This document shows, in pieces, positions 29,700 through 40,588 of a stretch of 64,000 nt of DNA; position 1 is the stretch's first letter; every line of letters starts with the position of its first letter. The position numbers and the translations under genes are program-made. The DNA lies in the NCBI GenBank assembly GCA_028564925.1, contig CM053026.1, positions 605,946,457-606,010,456 of the forward strand, given 5' to 3'. The stretch comes from Lithobates sylvaticus. Lineage: Eukaryota; Chordata; Amphibia; Anura; Ranidae. A model generated the notes under the pieces. That model made no database searches. It was not told where the DNA came from and was given only the letters and a program-made list of their open reading frames with translations.

Positions 29700-30506
29700 T
29701 AATGTATAATTGGAGGTTTCTTTGATAAACTTTGGAAATGTTCAAAATGTTATTTATGTTTAATATTTTCATAAACTTCATATGGGTATACAAGGTTTTT
29801 ATTAATATTTTATCAATTGTTTTTGAATTTTTAAGACATTTTTGATTAATTTATAATACATGTTTCCCTATATATGTTGTTAATTCCCCTTTCCCACCAG
29901 TTGCTAGTCATCCACACTTAACCAACGCCATTATAAATGTTTGCTCTTTTTGCTTGTTTTTATGAACTTGCTGGCCGTGTTAGTCCCACAGCCACCATTC
30001 CACTATAAAATGACTGCTAGTGCAATACAGCCCCAGGCCTTTAGAAGTAGCTGATGCTCCGAGCGCATAGCCTGTCTATCACAGTGTGCCCTTCCTTCTG
30101 TGTGTTTCCTGGCCATCTCCCCTTCTCTGGTGGTGTCACATCTGCCCTCCGATTCATGGCAGTTCTCCCAGCTTCTCCCATGAATCAGATGAGCTTTTTT
30201 TTTGTCTTGTTCCAGTAAATGTTTTTAATCCTTTGATTAAATTGTTTATTTTATTACTACACTCAGGTGGCACTTCCTGTTTTGTCCTTTTACTTGATTT
30301 TCACAAAGCTGGCTTATCTCTAAGGGACAGCTGCCACCACTAGCATTTATTTTGATTTATGGACTCCTTTTCAGCTTGCTAATTTATTTATCTGACTTTA
30401 TTTCATGTGCCCACGGATATTACTGTGGCCATCCACAGGGCTTTCATTGTACATGTTCATGTTCATGTTTATTTTGTGTTTTGCGCCAGTCATTTTTCTT
30501 TTTCTG
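29700..30506 (+). repeat. Penelope-like 3' region, plus copy (inverted arm)
   Basis: The part to about 30290 pairs with 23891-24610. The last 215 bp (30291-30506) have no counterpart in the other copy, so the two copies end at different 3' points. The region includes AATAAA-like and A/T-rich runs, with no coding frame. Confidence 0.75.
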
Positions 30507-30520
30507 ATTGGAAGCAGTCA

Positions 30521-30860
30521 GCCTACTCCATGTTGGGACTAAATGAAGGGTTATGAAGTAAAGCACCCGACAGAAAATGGGAGAGATCAAGTTCCCTAAA
30601 AAACATAGTTGAATCCCAAATCTTTAGCGAGTGTCTTAATATGGGTTTGGAGATGTGTTTTTTCACAAATCCGGAAGAATCCATAGGAGTGTGTCTATCA
30701 CAATAGGATCCACCAGATACTCTTCCATAGCAATGTACTAGGTGTTGCATGATAGGCCACCAAAGGTGCAAGTTGTGCCACCCTATAATAATGTTGAATC
30801 AGTGGCACAGCCAGGACTTTGGTAAACATTTTGCATTCCAATCTAATTATAACCATTTTT
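30521..30860 (-). pseudogene. Old L1 ORF2, C-terminal part (upstream piece)
   Basis: The minus strand reads YYRVAQLA-like sequence, then LWWPIMQHLVHCYGRVSGGS, SSGFVKKHISKPILRHSLKI, WDSTMFFRELDLS and LLHNPSFSPN. In L1 ORF2 this region follows the reverse transcriptase (compare YYKAALLDQMKYW in the intact copy). At 30521 it joins in sense to the piece beginning 23876, across the Penelope-like insertion. The 5' limit is near a T-run at 30858. Confidence 0.8.
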
Positions 30861-33800
30861 TTTGAGGAGTCATTCTTAGTTGATATATGGGTGCTTTGCA
30901 GCTAGATTATATCTACAAATACTGCACAGTCCAGATGCATTTACATGACAGGGTTTGACTGCTATTTCCATCTGTTCACTGGCACTCGCCCTCCCAATTA
31001 TCCTCATTTACCGTATAAAGAATGTGTTTAATAGAATAGTAGAATAGTATAGTGATAGAGTATTAGTTATATCCATGAGAAATTATTCATAGATGTCAGA
31101 AAATAACAATGGTTGGCCATTGGAAAACAGCAACTGTTTAAAGCATGAATATAGTCAATGTAATTATGACTTAGATTTTACAGTAAAGAAGAGGGAATAT
31201 AGGTATGCCGCAAGTGTCAGCAAATGAGGTCCCATCAAGCAAATGTATGGGTGAATGTGGATGACAAATGTTTTATAAATAAGTACAATCTTTCCACAGG
31301 TGTGTAATTAGAGGATTGATAATTCGCTTGTTTACACTGTTTTTAAAGACACTTCTTCATAAAGTCAGTTATGAGGGGTCTAATGTTAATCAATTTATTA
31401 AGTATGTTTTTCTGTCTTCTTATTTTCATATCTGTAATTTGCTCTATTTATAGTAATTTCCTGAGTAGAATGCTACTGTATCATACTTCTGATTGGTTTG
31501 ACTACATATGTATATGTGACAAATAAACAGCAAGTCTAAAAAATTACTTTTCAGAATATCTTGTTTCCCCCAGGCAGTACAGAACCTCTTGCTGATTAAA
31601 TGGCATAATTTATACATAATGATACAAAAAGCTCTGATTATTTTGCCATACTATTAGAAATCACACTAGGGAATTAATATTCTAAATAATAATACACTTT
31701 TAATTCAAATCAGTTTTATTATACTGTATATTATATAGCACACAGAAATGGTGGACTTTATGGTGTTTATAATCCAAAATTAACCTGACTCTGCTGGAAA
31801 CCTACTCAAGTAAAATATTCTTTTATGCTATCTTAAGTGTTCTCTCTGTCCATGGTGCTGAAACATTTCTAGCAATTAAACGATATGGCAGGTAAAATTG
31901 CTATTTTTAAAAAAACTGGAATGTCTATGATCCTTGTGGATTGGCGGTAAAAAAACGCATCTTTTTGCCTCCACCTTAGGTTTCTGCATGTGGCAGCCAT
32001 TGTGGAAGAGGAGAGGGGCTATACATTTTCATATATCACAGATGAACTACCCCCCCCCCCCTCGATGACTAGTTATTTGATGAAATATGTAATAATAATA
32101 TCAGGCTATCAGGCAGCAGTAGATGAGGTTCAGAATGTACAGATCTGCAGACTGAATGCAGCAGAAGCAAGGTAATCCTTTTACTGCAGGTCCTTGGGTA
32201 CAGTTTCCTCTCCAGCAAGGAGAACAATGATCATCACAGCACAGCAGTGGCATCATTAAATCTCACTCAAAATGTCAAGGTACTAGCAGTGAGATCCTCG
32301 GTGCCTTGAATGAGCTCACAGTAGAAATATACTACTCAGGACACTAGAAGTGCACTGACATTTTCCTGAAGGAACTAAAGAAAAAAAATTAAATTTTTCA
32401 GGGTACTGCTTAGGTATAATTAACATCTGAGATATCAAATATTAACTTTTTGAGTGTCAGTTGGCTGTAAGGGAAACCTTCCATGCTAGAATATATAGAA
32501 GCTCCCATTGCTAATAGGTTTTAGAGGTGTAAGCTCTGGAGCTCTCATCCTTATACTAGGTTCACTACTTTTTAAGTTACTGATTTGGAACATGTATGCC
32601 GATCAAGAGTCCATACCTCACAGCTGCATAATTGTCTAGGTAAATAACTCAATTGTAAGGATAATAACCCTATTGCAAGCACTCATGTCATATTGGGTTT
32701 TGCTGCATTTAGTGAATGTGAGCAGTTAACACATTTTTATAGTTCACTGACACAAAAATTTGTATTGCAAAAAGTTGTACAAGATTGTATAGTACTTTGG
32801 TTGCCATGTTTCTTTAGAGTCATCAAAAAAAAAAAACAATGATTCATAGTAGCTCATTCTGTAGACACCAGGTTAGCTCATAGAAGGTCACACTTTACTA
32901 CAAACATGATAATTTTTGCAAAATAAAATAATAATTTTTTTGCAATAAAACTCACATTTTTACTTTTTTTAATGGGTAGCACTAGACAACAAGAAAGTGA
33001 CTGAAAAAAAAATCATTGTTTTGTTTGGACCTACTGTTTGAAAACACCACCCTTCTAATATCACATTGTACTTGTTTTAGCTCTCCATAATACCATGCAA
33101 ATGCAGGCGTATGTGGAGCCTGTAGTGTTTTTGCAGTTCTCTGTGCAGCGGAGAAAACTTTGTGACCAAGCTCTCCTCCTCGGCTTTTATAAACTTTTGA
33201 AGACGTGTTATAGTCATGGACCCCCAGCATATTTTTTTGCTGGTATATTTTGTTTACTGGATATATTAAGTGTACTTTTATGCCGTCTGAGTACATTGGA
33301 TAAAATGACAATAACATAAATGATCAAATTAAGGTATCTTTGGACTGGCCATTTCTCCTACTAAGGTAGACATGCCTATTTTGTTTAACATTTAATGTTA
33401 TACAACTGTTACATTTCTGTGCAGCCAAGTGTCTATGTCTATGATGTCTATCATTCATATGCATAATGTGGATAATTTAATTGTGAAAGGTTTGGCATGC
33501 TTTGTTTTGCATCTCCAAAGTCTGGGTATTTTTCACTACTGTTTCACCAATGCCAACAACTGTGTTTATAATTTCTGTATTGATTCTCTAGTAAGAGTTA
33601 GGTGAGGTAGAGGTGAGTGAAATGATTCACACAAGTCCTGCTTGTTTGCTTTGAGTTTGGGTTCAATGGTGAACCCAGCTTGCTCATATGAATTAGTTAA
33701 GGTCAAAAGCAGTAGTACCATTACCTTAATACATACTATATTATTTCTATATTCAGCTGTTGATGTCATTTATGGTTTATGGGGCATTCCTGGTCTGTTT

Positions 33801-35107
33801 GACCAGGGGGAGTGAGCCTGTGATGTTATTGAACAAGCCTTCCTTTATGATCAGATGTCAAATTTTTCAAGTGCACAGTTGTTTTAAAGCAGAACTTGAC
33901 TCAAAAATTGGTTTGCTCCCTCCCCTTTAACCTGTAGCTGACAGCACTAGACCCCAGTCACTGGTTAGTTACTGGTTTTTAAAAGTTGGTGGCTACAGCA
34001 ATTGTAGCTGCTGACTTTAAATTAAAAAAAAAGCAACATTCCTCTTTAAGTTGTCTTTCGGACCACTTATTTCCAATTCACAGATATGCCGGGTAAATCA
34101 AACTTTGAGCTGTTAGAGCTGAGTCCATTACTTAATTCCCGCCAGATTTTCCATTATTAGCTCATCTTTTTATATATAGTGATTTCAATAGTTACTTAAA
34201 GTATAAAAAAATCTCCCATGTTTGATTAGAATGGGTCTATCAATAAATGTGCTTTAACTTGTGAAATTTCTTTGGAAAAGTAAAAAAAAATGATAGTCTC
34301 AGCATTCCACATATACCTTCCATTTGCTTTTTACATACTATTTGAAAGGAACACCTATTTTATAACCTTTTGCTAAGCTACACAGTTGTGAGACAACAGA
34401 GATTTAACTTTTGTACCTGCGGGCACAGAGAACAAGGGTGAGTTATGACAGTAACTCATTTCATAACTCTTTTCAAGAAGAAATAGCCTTTTTCAAAGCT
34501 TTCTCCAATGGTGTCTGTATGTTGACTACAAATTCAGTCCTTGCAACATCAAAGTGCCCTAAACTGAATTAATAAGTAATGCTTTTTCATAGAGTTTGGT
34601 CCCCCTCATAATGTTATATCTCTTGTACTCTTGAATTGAGAAAAATATTTAGTTTTTCAGTTTATTTTTCCTAAAGCAGGCACCCAATTTTAGAAAAATG
34701 TTCATTGAAATAATTTACTCTGTGGGTATATTACAGTAAGTGGTTATTTTAAAAAGTAATAGATGCATGCATTAAAACATAAAATAAAAATAAGAATAAA
34801 ATCAGGAGATTTTAAAAGAAATTTTGACTTTTTGGTTAGGCACAACAATGCCTCAAGGCTTGAAGCCATGGTGGCATCACTGAATATTATGTAAGTGAGC
34901 AGCTAACTTTTGCAGAGCTGCTTATACTTTACAAATAACCAAGGATGCCAGAGTCCTAGCCCACCCATATAAAGCACATATAAAGTTTGTTTTACAATAC
35001 AAACTCTTTTTATAGACCAAACATTTGGCTGGCATTACACATGTTCACTACAGAGCATTACATTGCAATGGTGTAAAATGGCCCTTAAAGGTATTTTAAC
35101 CCTTCAA
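30861..35107. other. Long stretch without recognisable gene or element
   Basis: About 4.2 kb of AT-rich sequence, probably unique host DNA (intergenic or intronic). No frame exceeds about 110 codons and none resembles a family. Minor features: a C-run at 32051-32060, an A-run at 32827-32838, and a repeat-like phrase near 33885-34050. No splice-bounded coding exon could be supported. Confidence 0.6.
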
Positions 35108-36024
35108 CCACTTCCTGCCTAAGGTACGTCATATGACATCCTGGACTTTGAGTGGGAATATCTGAATGATTCCTGCAGGTACAGCCGACGATTCCCTGCA
35201 CTGTAAGAACAATCATAGCAGCAGTTCAGCCTCTTGGTCGTTCTTACAGGCGGCAGGAGGGGATGCCCCCCACTCCTGCTGCCCTCCGATGCTTCTACCT
35301 GCTCGTCTGTGCGATCGGCGAGCTGGAGCAGGAATCCACTGGTGCCGGAAGTTGAGCATAGAGACTTCCAAGGGACAGATGGTCCCCGGCAACCTCTATG
35401 AACTTCAGAGGCCTGGGCGCAACTTTAATGTTTTCTTTTTATCTCAGTCTTTTCTGCCTAGAGTTCAGATGTGGGGTCCTATAGATCCCACTTCTCTCCA
35501 CATAGAGGACCTGCCATGCCCTATTCCTATTACAAGGAATGTTTACATTCCTTGTAATAGGAATAAAAGTGATAAAAAAAAAATTAAAGGGAAAGTGTAA
35601 AAATACAAAAATTCTAATAAAATAAAGAATTAAAAAAAAAAAAATTAAAGCGCCCCATGTGCTTACAGAAGCATACGCATACATACGTTACGCCCAGCAT
35701 ATGTAAATGGCATTCAAACAACACATATGAGGTATCGATACAATAAGTGTCGCCTAAGGAGATTTTTAAGTACCAACGTTTGTCGCCATTCCATGAGTGT
35801 GCACAATTTTAAAGCGTGATATGTTAGGTATCTATTTACTTGGCGTAACATCATCTTTCGCATTATACAAAAAAGTTGGGCTAACAACAGTTTTTTTTTT
35901 TAATTCATGAAAAAGTTTTTTGTTTGAAAAATCGCTACACAAATACTGTGTGTCATAAAAAGTTGCAACAGCTGCCGTTTTGTTCCCTAGGGTCTCTGCT
36001 AAAAAAAACAAAAAACAAAAAAAA

Positions 36025-36056
<32 letters not shown>

Positions 36057-36132
36057 ATGTTTGGGGGTTATGAGTAATTTTCTAGAAAAAAAATTTAGAT
36101 TTTTACATGTAGTAACGAAGTGCCAGAATTGG
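35108..36132. mobile_element. TTAA-type MITE, diverged
   Basis: Left end CCACTTCCTGCCTAAGG after TCAA (35104-35107, a decayed TTAA); right end GCCAGAATTGG followed by TTAA (36133-36136). The inside has a perfect 18-bp inverted pair around 35521-35564 (CCTATTCCTATTACAAGG...). The plus-strand frame at 35166-35600 shows no family and is probably chance. A TA run covers 36031-36055. The copy is older than the one at 25045. Confidence 0.7.
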
Positions 36133-36136
36133 TTAA

Positions 36137-37969
36137 ATTACATGTGATTAGACAAAGAACAAGTCTTAAAAAAAGCCCTAACTGTAACTTCGGATAATGG
36201 AAAGAGCGGACCTACTGTTTGTTTACTTTAGAGATTAGAAGGCTGGCAGGCTACCAAGTCACTGCTGGGAGGGGGGAGCAGAGTGACCCGAGCTATCTGA
36301 GAGAACAACTGCAGAATTTTTGCTGTGAACTGTGAGAGGATAACTTGTTCCACAGTGCCTTCAGATAAATAGGTCAGCAAAGATTTTTTAATGTGTATTT
36401 GCTGATTGTTAAGAATATATAAATGCATGAATGCCCATAGCCACTTTAGACATTCGCCATTTGAGACTGACATTTTAGTTATTGGCAGACATTAATGGAC
36501 TGAGTCAACTATAGCCTATTGTAACTGTCAGGCACTCTAGAGGAAAGTTCTATTTACTGAAGTGAAGATCTTGTAGCTGGAATTTCACCAGCCCCAAAAA
36601 TGTCAGTTTGGGATGAATTTAATCAACTGGCCACTAAGTGTGTTCCACATATCTGAAGTTTGCCCCTCAATGTCATCTCTGCCACTACTGGGAACTTGCC
36701 ACTTGATTGCTTTTTTTTTAATTTAGTAGAAAGCCATTGAAAGGATGCAGCCTATTGGCAATTATGAGAAGTCCATGTAACAGGGACACCTACTGTACTT
36801 CTGAGGATAGTAAAGGGGTAAATGGGTTGAGAAAATTCTGTAATTGTCTACTAGTTTATCTACTTAGATCTCTAAATGTAAATAATTAATAATTTATGAA
36901 GTTGAGAGAAATTAGTTGATATCTTAAATGGGGCAAATGGAATAACAAAAGAAAGAGGAACACAAATAGCCTCATAGCATAATACCATCTTTATTGGAAT
37001 ATATATATACAAAAGTAATTATTGCGCTCACAAAGAGGAAAAGTGATTAACATCAGTCATAAGGTTAGTTTGTGTCCAGAGCAAGGTATAAGAAGTGAAG
37101 GGATGGAGCTGCCACTGGTGAACAGAGCTGGTACTGACATCCAGTATAGGAGAAAAATGCTCCAGTCTCGTCCACCGCTGGGATCCTCACTCAGCTCTCC
37201 TCCTGCACAAGGAATTGTGCAAGAGGATATGAGGAAAGTCCAATTTTTTTCCAATATTTTTTATATTACCCCCTGGTGTTTTTATAGTACATTTCATGTT
37301 GGATCAGTGTTTCAGATAATGTGCAACTAGCCAATTTGTATTGTGTTTGTAGAAATGGAATAAACATTGGATGTTATTTTTAGCAATGCTATGCCTCTGC
37401 CAACCTCCACAATATCATCTTTATGACTGACACATGAGGCACAGGAACACAAGCTCTGCTTAGTTAAGATGTGCTGAGAAGGAACAGTGTACTTACCCCC
37501 AAACCTAATTTTTATAGGAGGTTGAGTATGCCGTTAAATACATATATTTGAGCTATTCCCCCCTGAGCTATTCTGGCAGAATATACAGCCCTGTGGGATA
37601 TCAGATGCAGGCTGGTAATCTTACTTGTATGGCATGCAGGAGCTGATGGTTTAGGAGGAATTTAGGGTAGAATTGAATACTAATACCAGAAATATCCAGC
37701 TCACTTTCATGGCAGCGTTACAGGAGATAACATTTTTGGATCTGAAAATAGGGGTGCAGAAGGGACATATATTTACTGGCACCTTCTGCAAGACCACAGC
37801 AGTAAATACCCTTCTCTATGCCACCAGCTAACATGTGCCAGCCACCATTAAAAGCATTTACAAGAATTGTTCCACTGAAGAAGGCTTATTTCCTGAATTG
37901 GCAGACCTAGTTTCAAGGTATATAATAAGAGGATATCTTATTCAAAAAGAGAAGCAGGACAAGTCATAC
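36137..37969. other. No recognisable feature
   Basis: About 1.8 kb with no gene-like frame. The minus-strand frame at 36228-36473 and the plus-strand frame at 37022-37330 show no family motif. A TATATATATA box-like run occurs near 37001. Confidence 0.55.
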
Positions 37970-37972
37970 TAA

Positions 37973-38396
37973 TGCCGCGTACACGCGAAGGGATTATCCC
38001 GCGGGATTGTCCGCTGGACTAAGTCCACCGGATAATCCCATCGTGTGTGGGCCTTCGACTGACTTTTTTCCAAAAAGTCCGGCGGACTAAAGTTTTAAGT
38101 TTTGTTTTAAAATTATCCGCTGGACTTGGCAGTCCGGCCGACAATACGGCCGTCTGTAGTATCGTCCGGTGGACCAAAAAGGACGCATGCTCAGTAGCAA
38201 GTATTTTTCTAGTATTTTTCTTTTTCTAGTCCCGTCGTACGTGCTGTACGTCATCGCGTGAACCGCCGGACTTTTAGCGTGATCGTGTGTGGTCAAGTCC
38301 GTTCGCTTTCAAGTCCGCCGAAGCCAGCTGGAAAGTCCGGCGGATTGTCCGCTGGACTAGGTCCGGCGGACAAAGTCCCTTCGTGTGTACGCGGCA
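37973..38396. mobile_element. Harbinger-type MITE, 424 bp
   Basis: Ends TGCCGCGTACACGCG and CGTGTGTACGCGGCA with TAA on each side (37970-37972, 38397-38399). The body is built from repeated GTCCG(C/G)(C/T)GGAC motifs on both strands and can fold extensively. It contains no gene. It shares its ends with 16517-16896. Confidence 0.92.
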
Positions 38397-38399
38397 TAA

Positions 38400-40195
38400 G
38401 GGTACCTCATATACACAATTGGTAGCACCTTATTGATTTCACTAAGATAAACTCTGTGATAGGTTACAAAGACATTAGTACATTGTAAAGGCTAGTCCCT
38501 ATTTAGCAGAGGTAGTACAACCCAAACCTCTTGTCAACGCCAAACAGGTTAAGAATTTTAAATATTATCTTGTCTGGTCTAAGTGTACACATGGTATGAG
38601 AAATTTAACTTTCAGGGTATGTACCAATGTGGTTGATAAAATAAAGAATTGCTAAAATAGTTATGGAAGTCAGTTATTCAAAATCTGGTATTCTATCTAC
38701 TGTAGAACTGCTAAAGCCATCTATCAGATATGCTGCCCTTGTGGCAAGCAGTATATTGGCACGACTATGCACATGCTACACATCCATATTGGAGAACATT
38801 TTAAGTGATATTGCAAATAAGAAATTGAGTAGCCATTGGCCGATCCATTTGTGGAGTTTTAAGACTCTCCGGAACTTACTGTATAGGTGTGTTGCTGTTT
38901 TATGTAATGTGTATGCTAGCTATACATAAGGAATCACCTTTTATGCTATTGGTGAATAAAATAGTGGTATAAAGTTGATTATTTTGATAAATCGCTAAGC
39001 CTTCTTGATTTTTTTCCTTTCCAGCAAAAGAAAAAAAAAATGACAGTGGTCTTAACCATTCCCTGGTCTTAACTATTTCCACTCTAGTTGTGCCTTAACA
39101 TGTAACATGTACTTTAAAAATACATTGACACTTTCTTTATTTAGACTTTTCTCTTTCTTTATTTAGGCTTTTTATTTAGTCTTTTGTAACAAAAAAAAAT
39201 TGTGCGGTTGAAGATCTCAAGCATTTAACAACCTCCATGAATAATATTAATAATGTGCATAAAATGTTTATTTCCTAAGATCATCAGCTTAATCTAATGG
39301 CCATAGTGCAGTATTTTCCTGATTGATGTATTTTATGAAACTGCACATTAGGCCCACTAGATGAACGATCAATAATACTAGGTAAACTGCAGGGCTGTGG
39401 ATTAATTGAGACAATTGCATAGCCGATTATTTATAAATAGACCTCTTAGTAAATAAATACTGCAAAAAAAAAGTACTACAGAAACATGGGATTGTATGGT
39501 TAGTTTTAATGCAAACCCTGCTCAGTGAGGTTCTACTTTATGTGTTGCATTTCTGGATTGATAACCATACTGAATTGTGTGGTGCAGGCTTGTTGACAAA
39601 AAGCTTTTCATGTTTCATGTATTGTCATTTGAATCAGTTTTCCATATTGTGATACATTGCTTTCTACTGTCTTTTTATTTTCTGGGACAGCTGTATTACA
39701 TTGTAATTTGTGGCGAGCCAGTGCCCTTCAGGCTTTCCGTGGCTGTTCTTTTATTTCTCATAGAAAGTTGGTCACCCAAGAGAAAGTAGTAATAATCCAA
39801 GGTGGTTTCCTGATGATCTGTAATGAACTTTTTATCCTCAAGCAGTAAAATGTTCCTGATCATAAATTGCAGGTGGCATACCGTTTCTCTAATGTGTCTG
39901 TCAATGATTTATGCATCACGAGGTATGTTATTTTACCAAGTGCACTTGAAAACATATGACCCAGTGGAATGTTTGGGAAGTTGAATTCTATTTAAACTTG
40001 CATTTTCAATGTTCAAGAGGAAGACACGGCTATAAAATTATTCATAGTCTTTTTGAAGTACGTATACAGAGATAGCAGAGTGATTGGTATGCATTAGGTT
40101 CATTTTTGTTTTCTCATGCCCAAATCATGTTTTGTTTGAAACTTTATAAACTTGCATTCTTAGGTTGCATTTGTTCATGTTATTCGAATAGAAAT
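38400..40195. other. No recognisable feature
   Basis: About 1.8 kb of AT-rich sequence with a short TTCTTTATTTAG direct repeat at 39131-39170. No coding frame or named repeat is seen. Confidence 0.55.
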
Positions 40196-40321
40196 GAGGA
40201 CTTAGGACTTTTCAATAAGGACTTAGGACTTTTCAATAAGGACTTAGGACTTTTCAATAAGGACTTAGGACTTTTCAATGAGGACAGAGGACTTTTCAAT
40301 GAGGACTTAGGACTTTTTGAC
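40196..40321 (+). repeat. 21-bp minisatellite, six units
   Basis: The unit GAGGACTTAGGACTTTTCAAT and its variants occur six times in exact register (40196, 40217, 40238, 40259, 40280, 40301). Units 2-4 are identical and the last two are slightly diverged. Each unit itself contains GGACTT twice. Because 21 is divisible by 3, the array is open in one frame (DLGLFNK repeats), but the flanks show no sign of a gene. Confidence 0.95.
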
Positions 40322-40572
40322 TGCACATTTTAGGAAAATAGGATATTGTTTGACGCAGCTAATGAAGCAGATTATAAAGGTGCCATCTTTACATGCAAAG
40401 GAAATGGAAATGGTTTGTTTTAAAAATGAACACCAGTTGAAATACATATAAAGAATCTGTTTTATCTGCAAAAAGATTTATATTTCTGTCCATCTAGTCT
40501 TGAGATTTACATATCTATGTTAAGCTGGGTATATACTAGTAGAATATTCTTCAACATTTTTGTTGTAAAAAA
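40322..40572. other. No recognisable feature
   Basis: AT-rich sequence between the minisatellite and the L1 target duplication. Confidence 0.55.
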
Positions 40573-40588
40573 GGTTTGTTCATTTTAT

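Larger units (their letters stand above)
23891..30506. mobile_element. Penelope-like element inserted as a head-to-head inverted dimer
   Basis: A 6.6-kb insertion is bounded by the direct repeat ATTGGAAGCAGTCA (23877-23890 and 30507-30520). Joining the flanks makes the L1 ORF2 protein continuous, which shows the insertion limits. The content is two 5'-truncated copies facing away from each other from an axis near 28990. Going left, the minus copy gives a GIY-YIG endonuclease frame then its 3' region (24600-23891). Going right, the plus copy gives the same endonuclease region (about 29005-29280) and 3' region (29700-30506). The minus copy was later invaded by CR1-like, TTAA and hAT pieces, the plus copy by a Tc1 end. 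Inverted partial dimers are known for Penelope elements. No reverse transcriptase survives. Confidence 0.78.

Noticed and set aside
35166-35600. 144-codon plus-strand frame in the MITE at 35108
   Set aside because: No recognisable motif; the GC-rich part of the MITE keeps frames open by composition.
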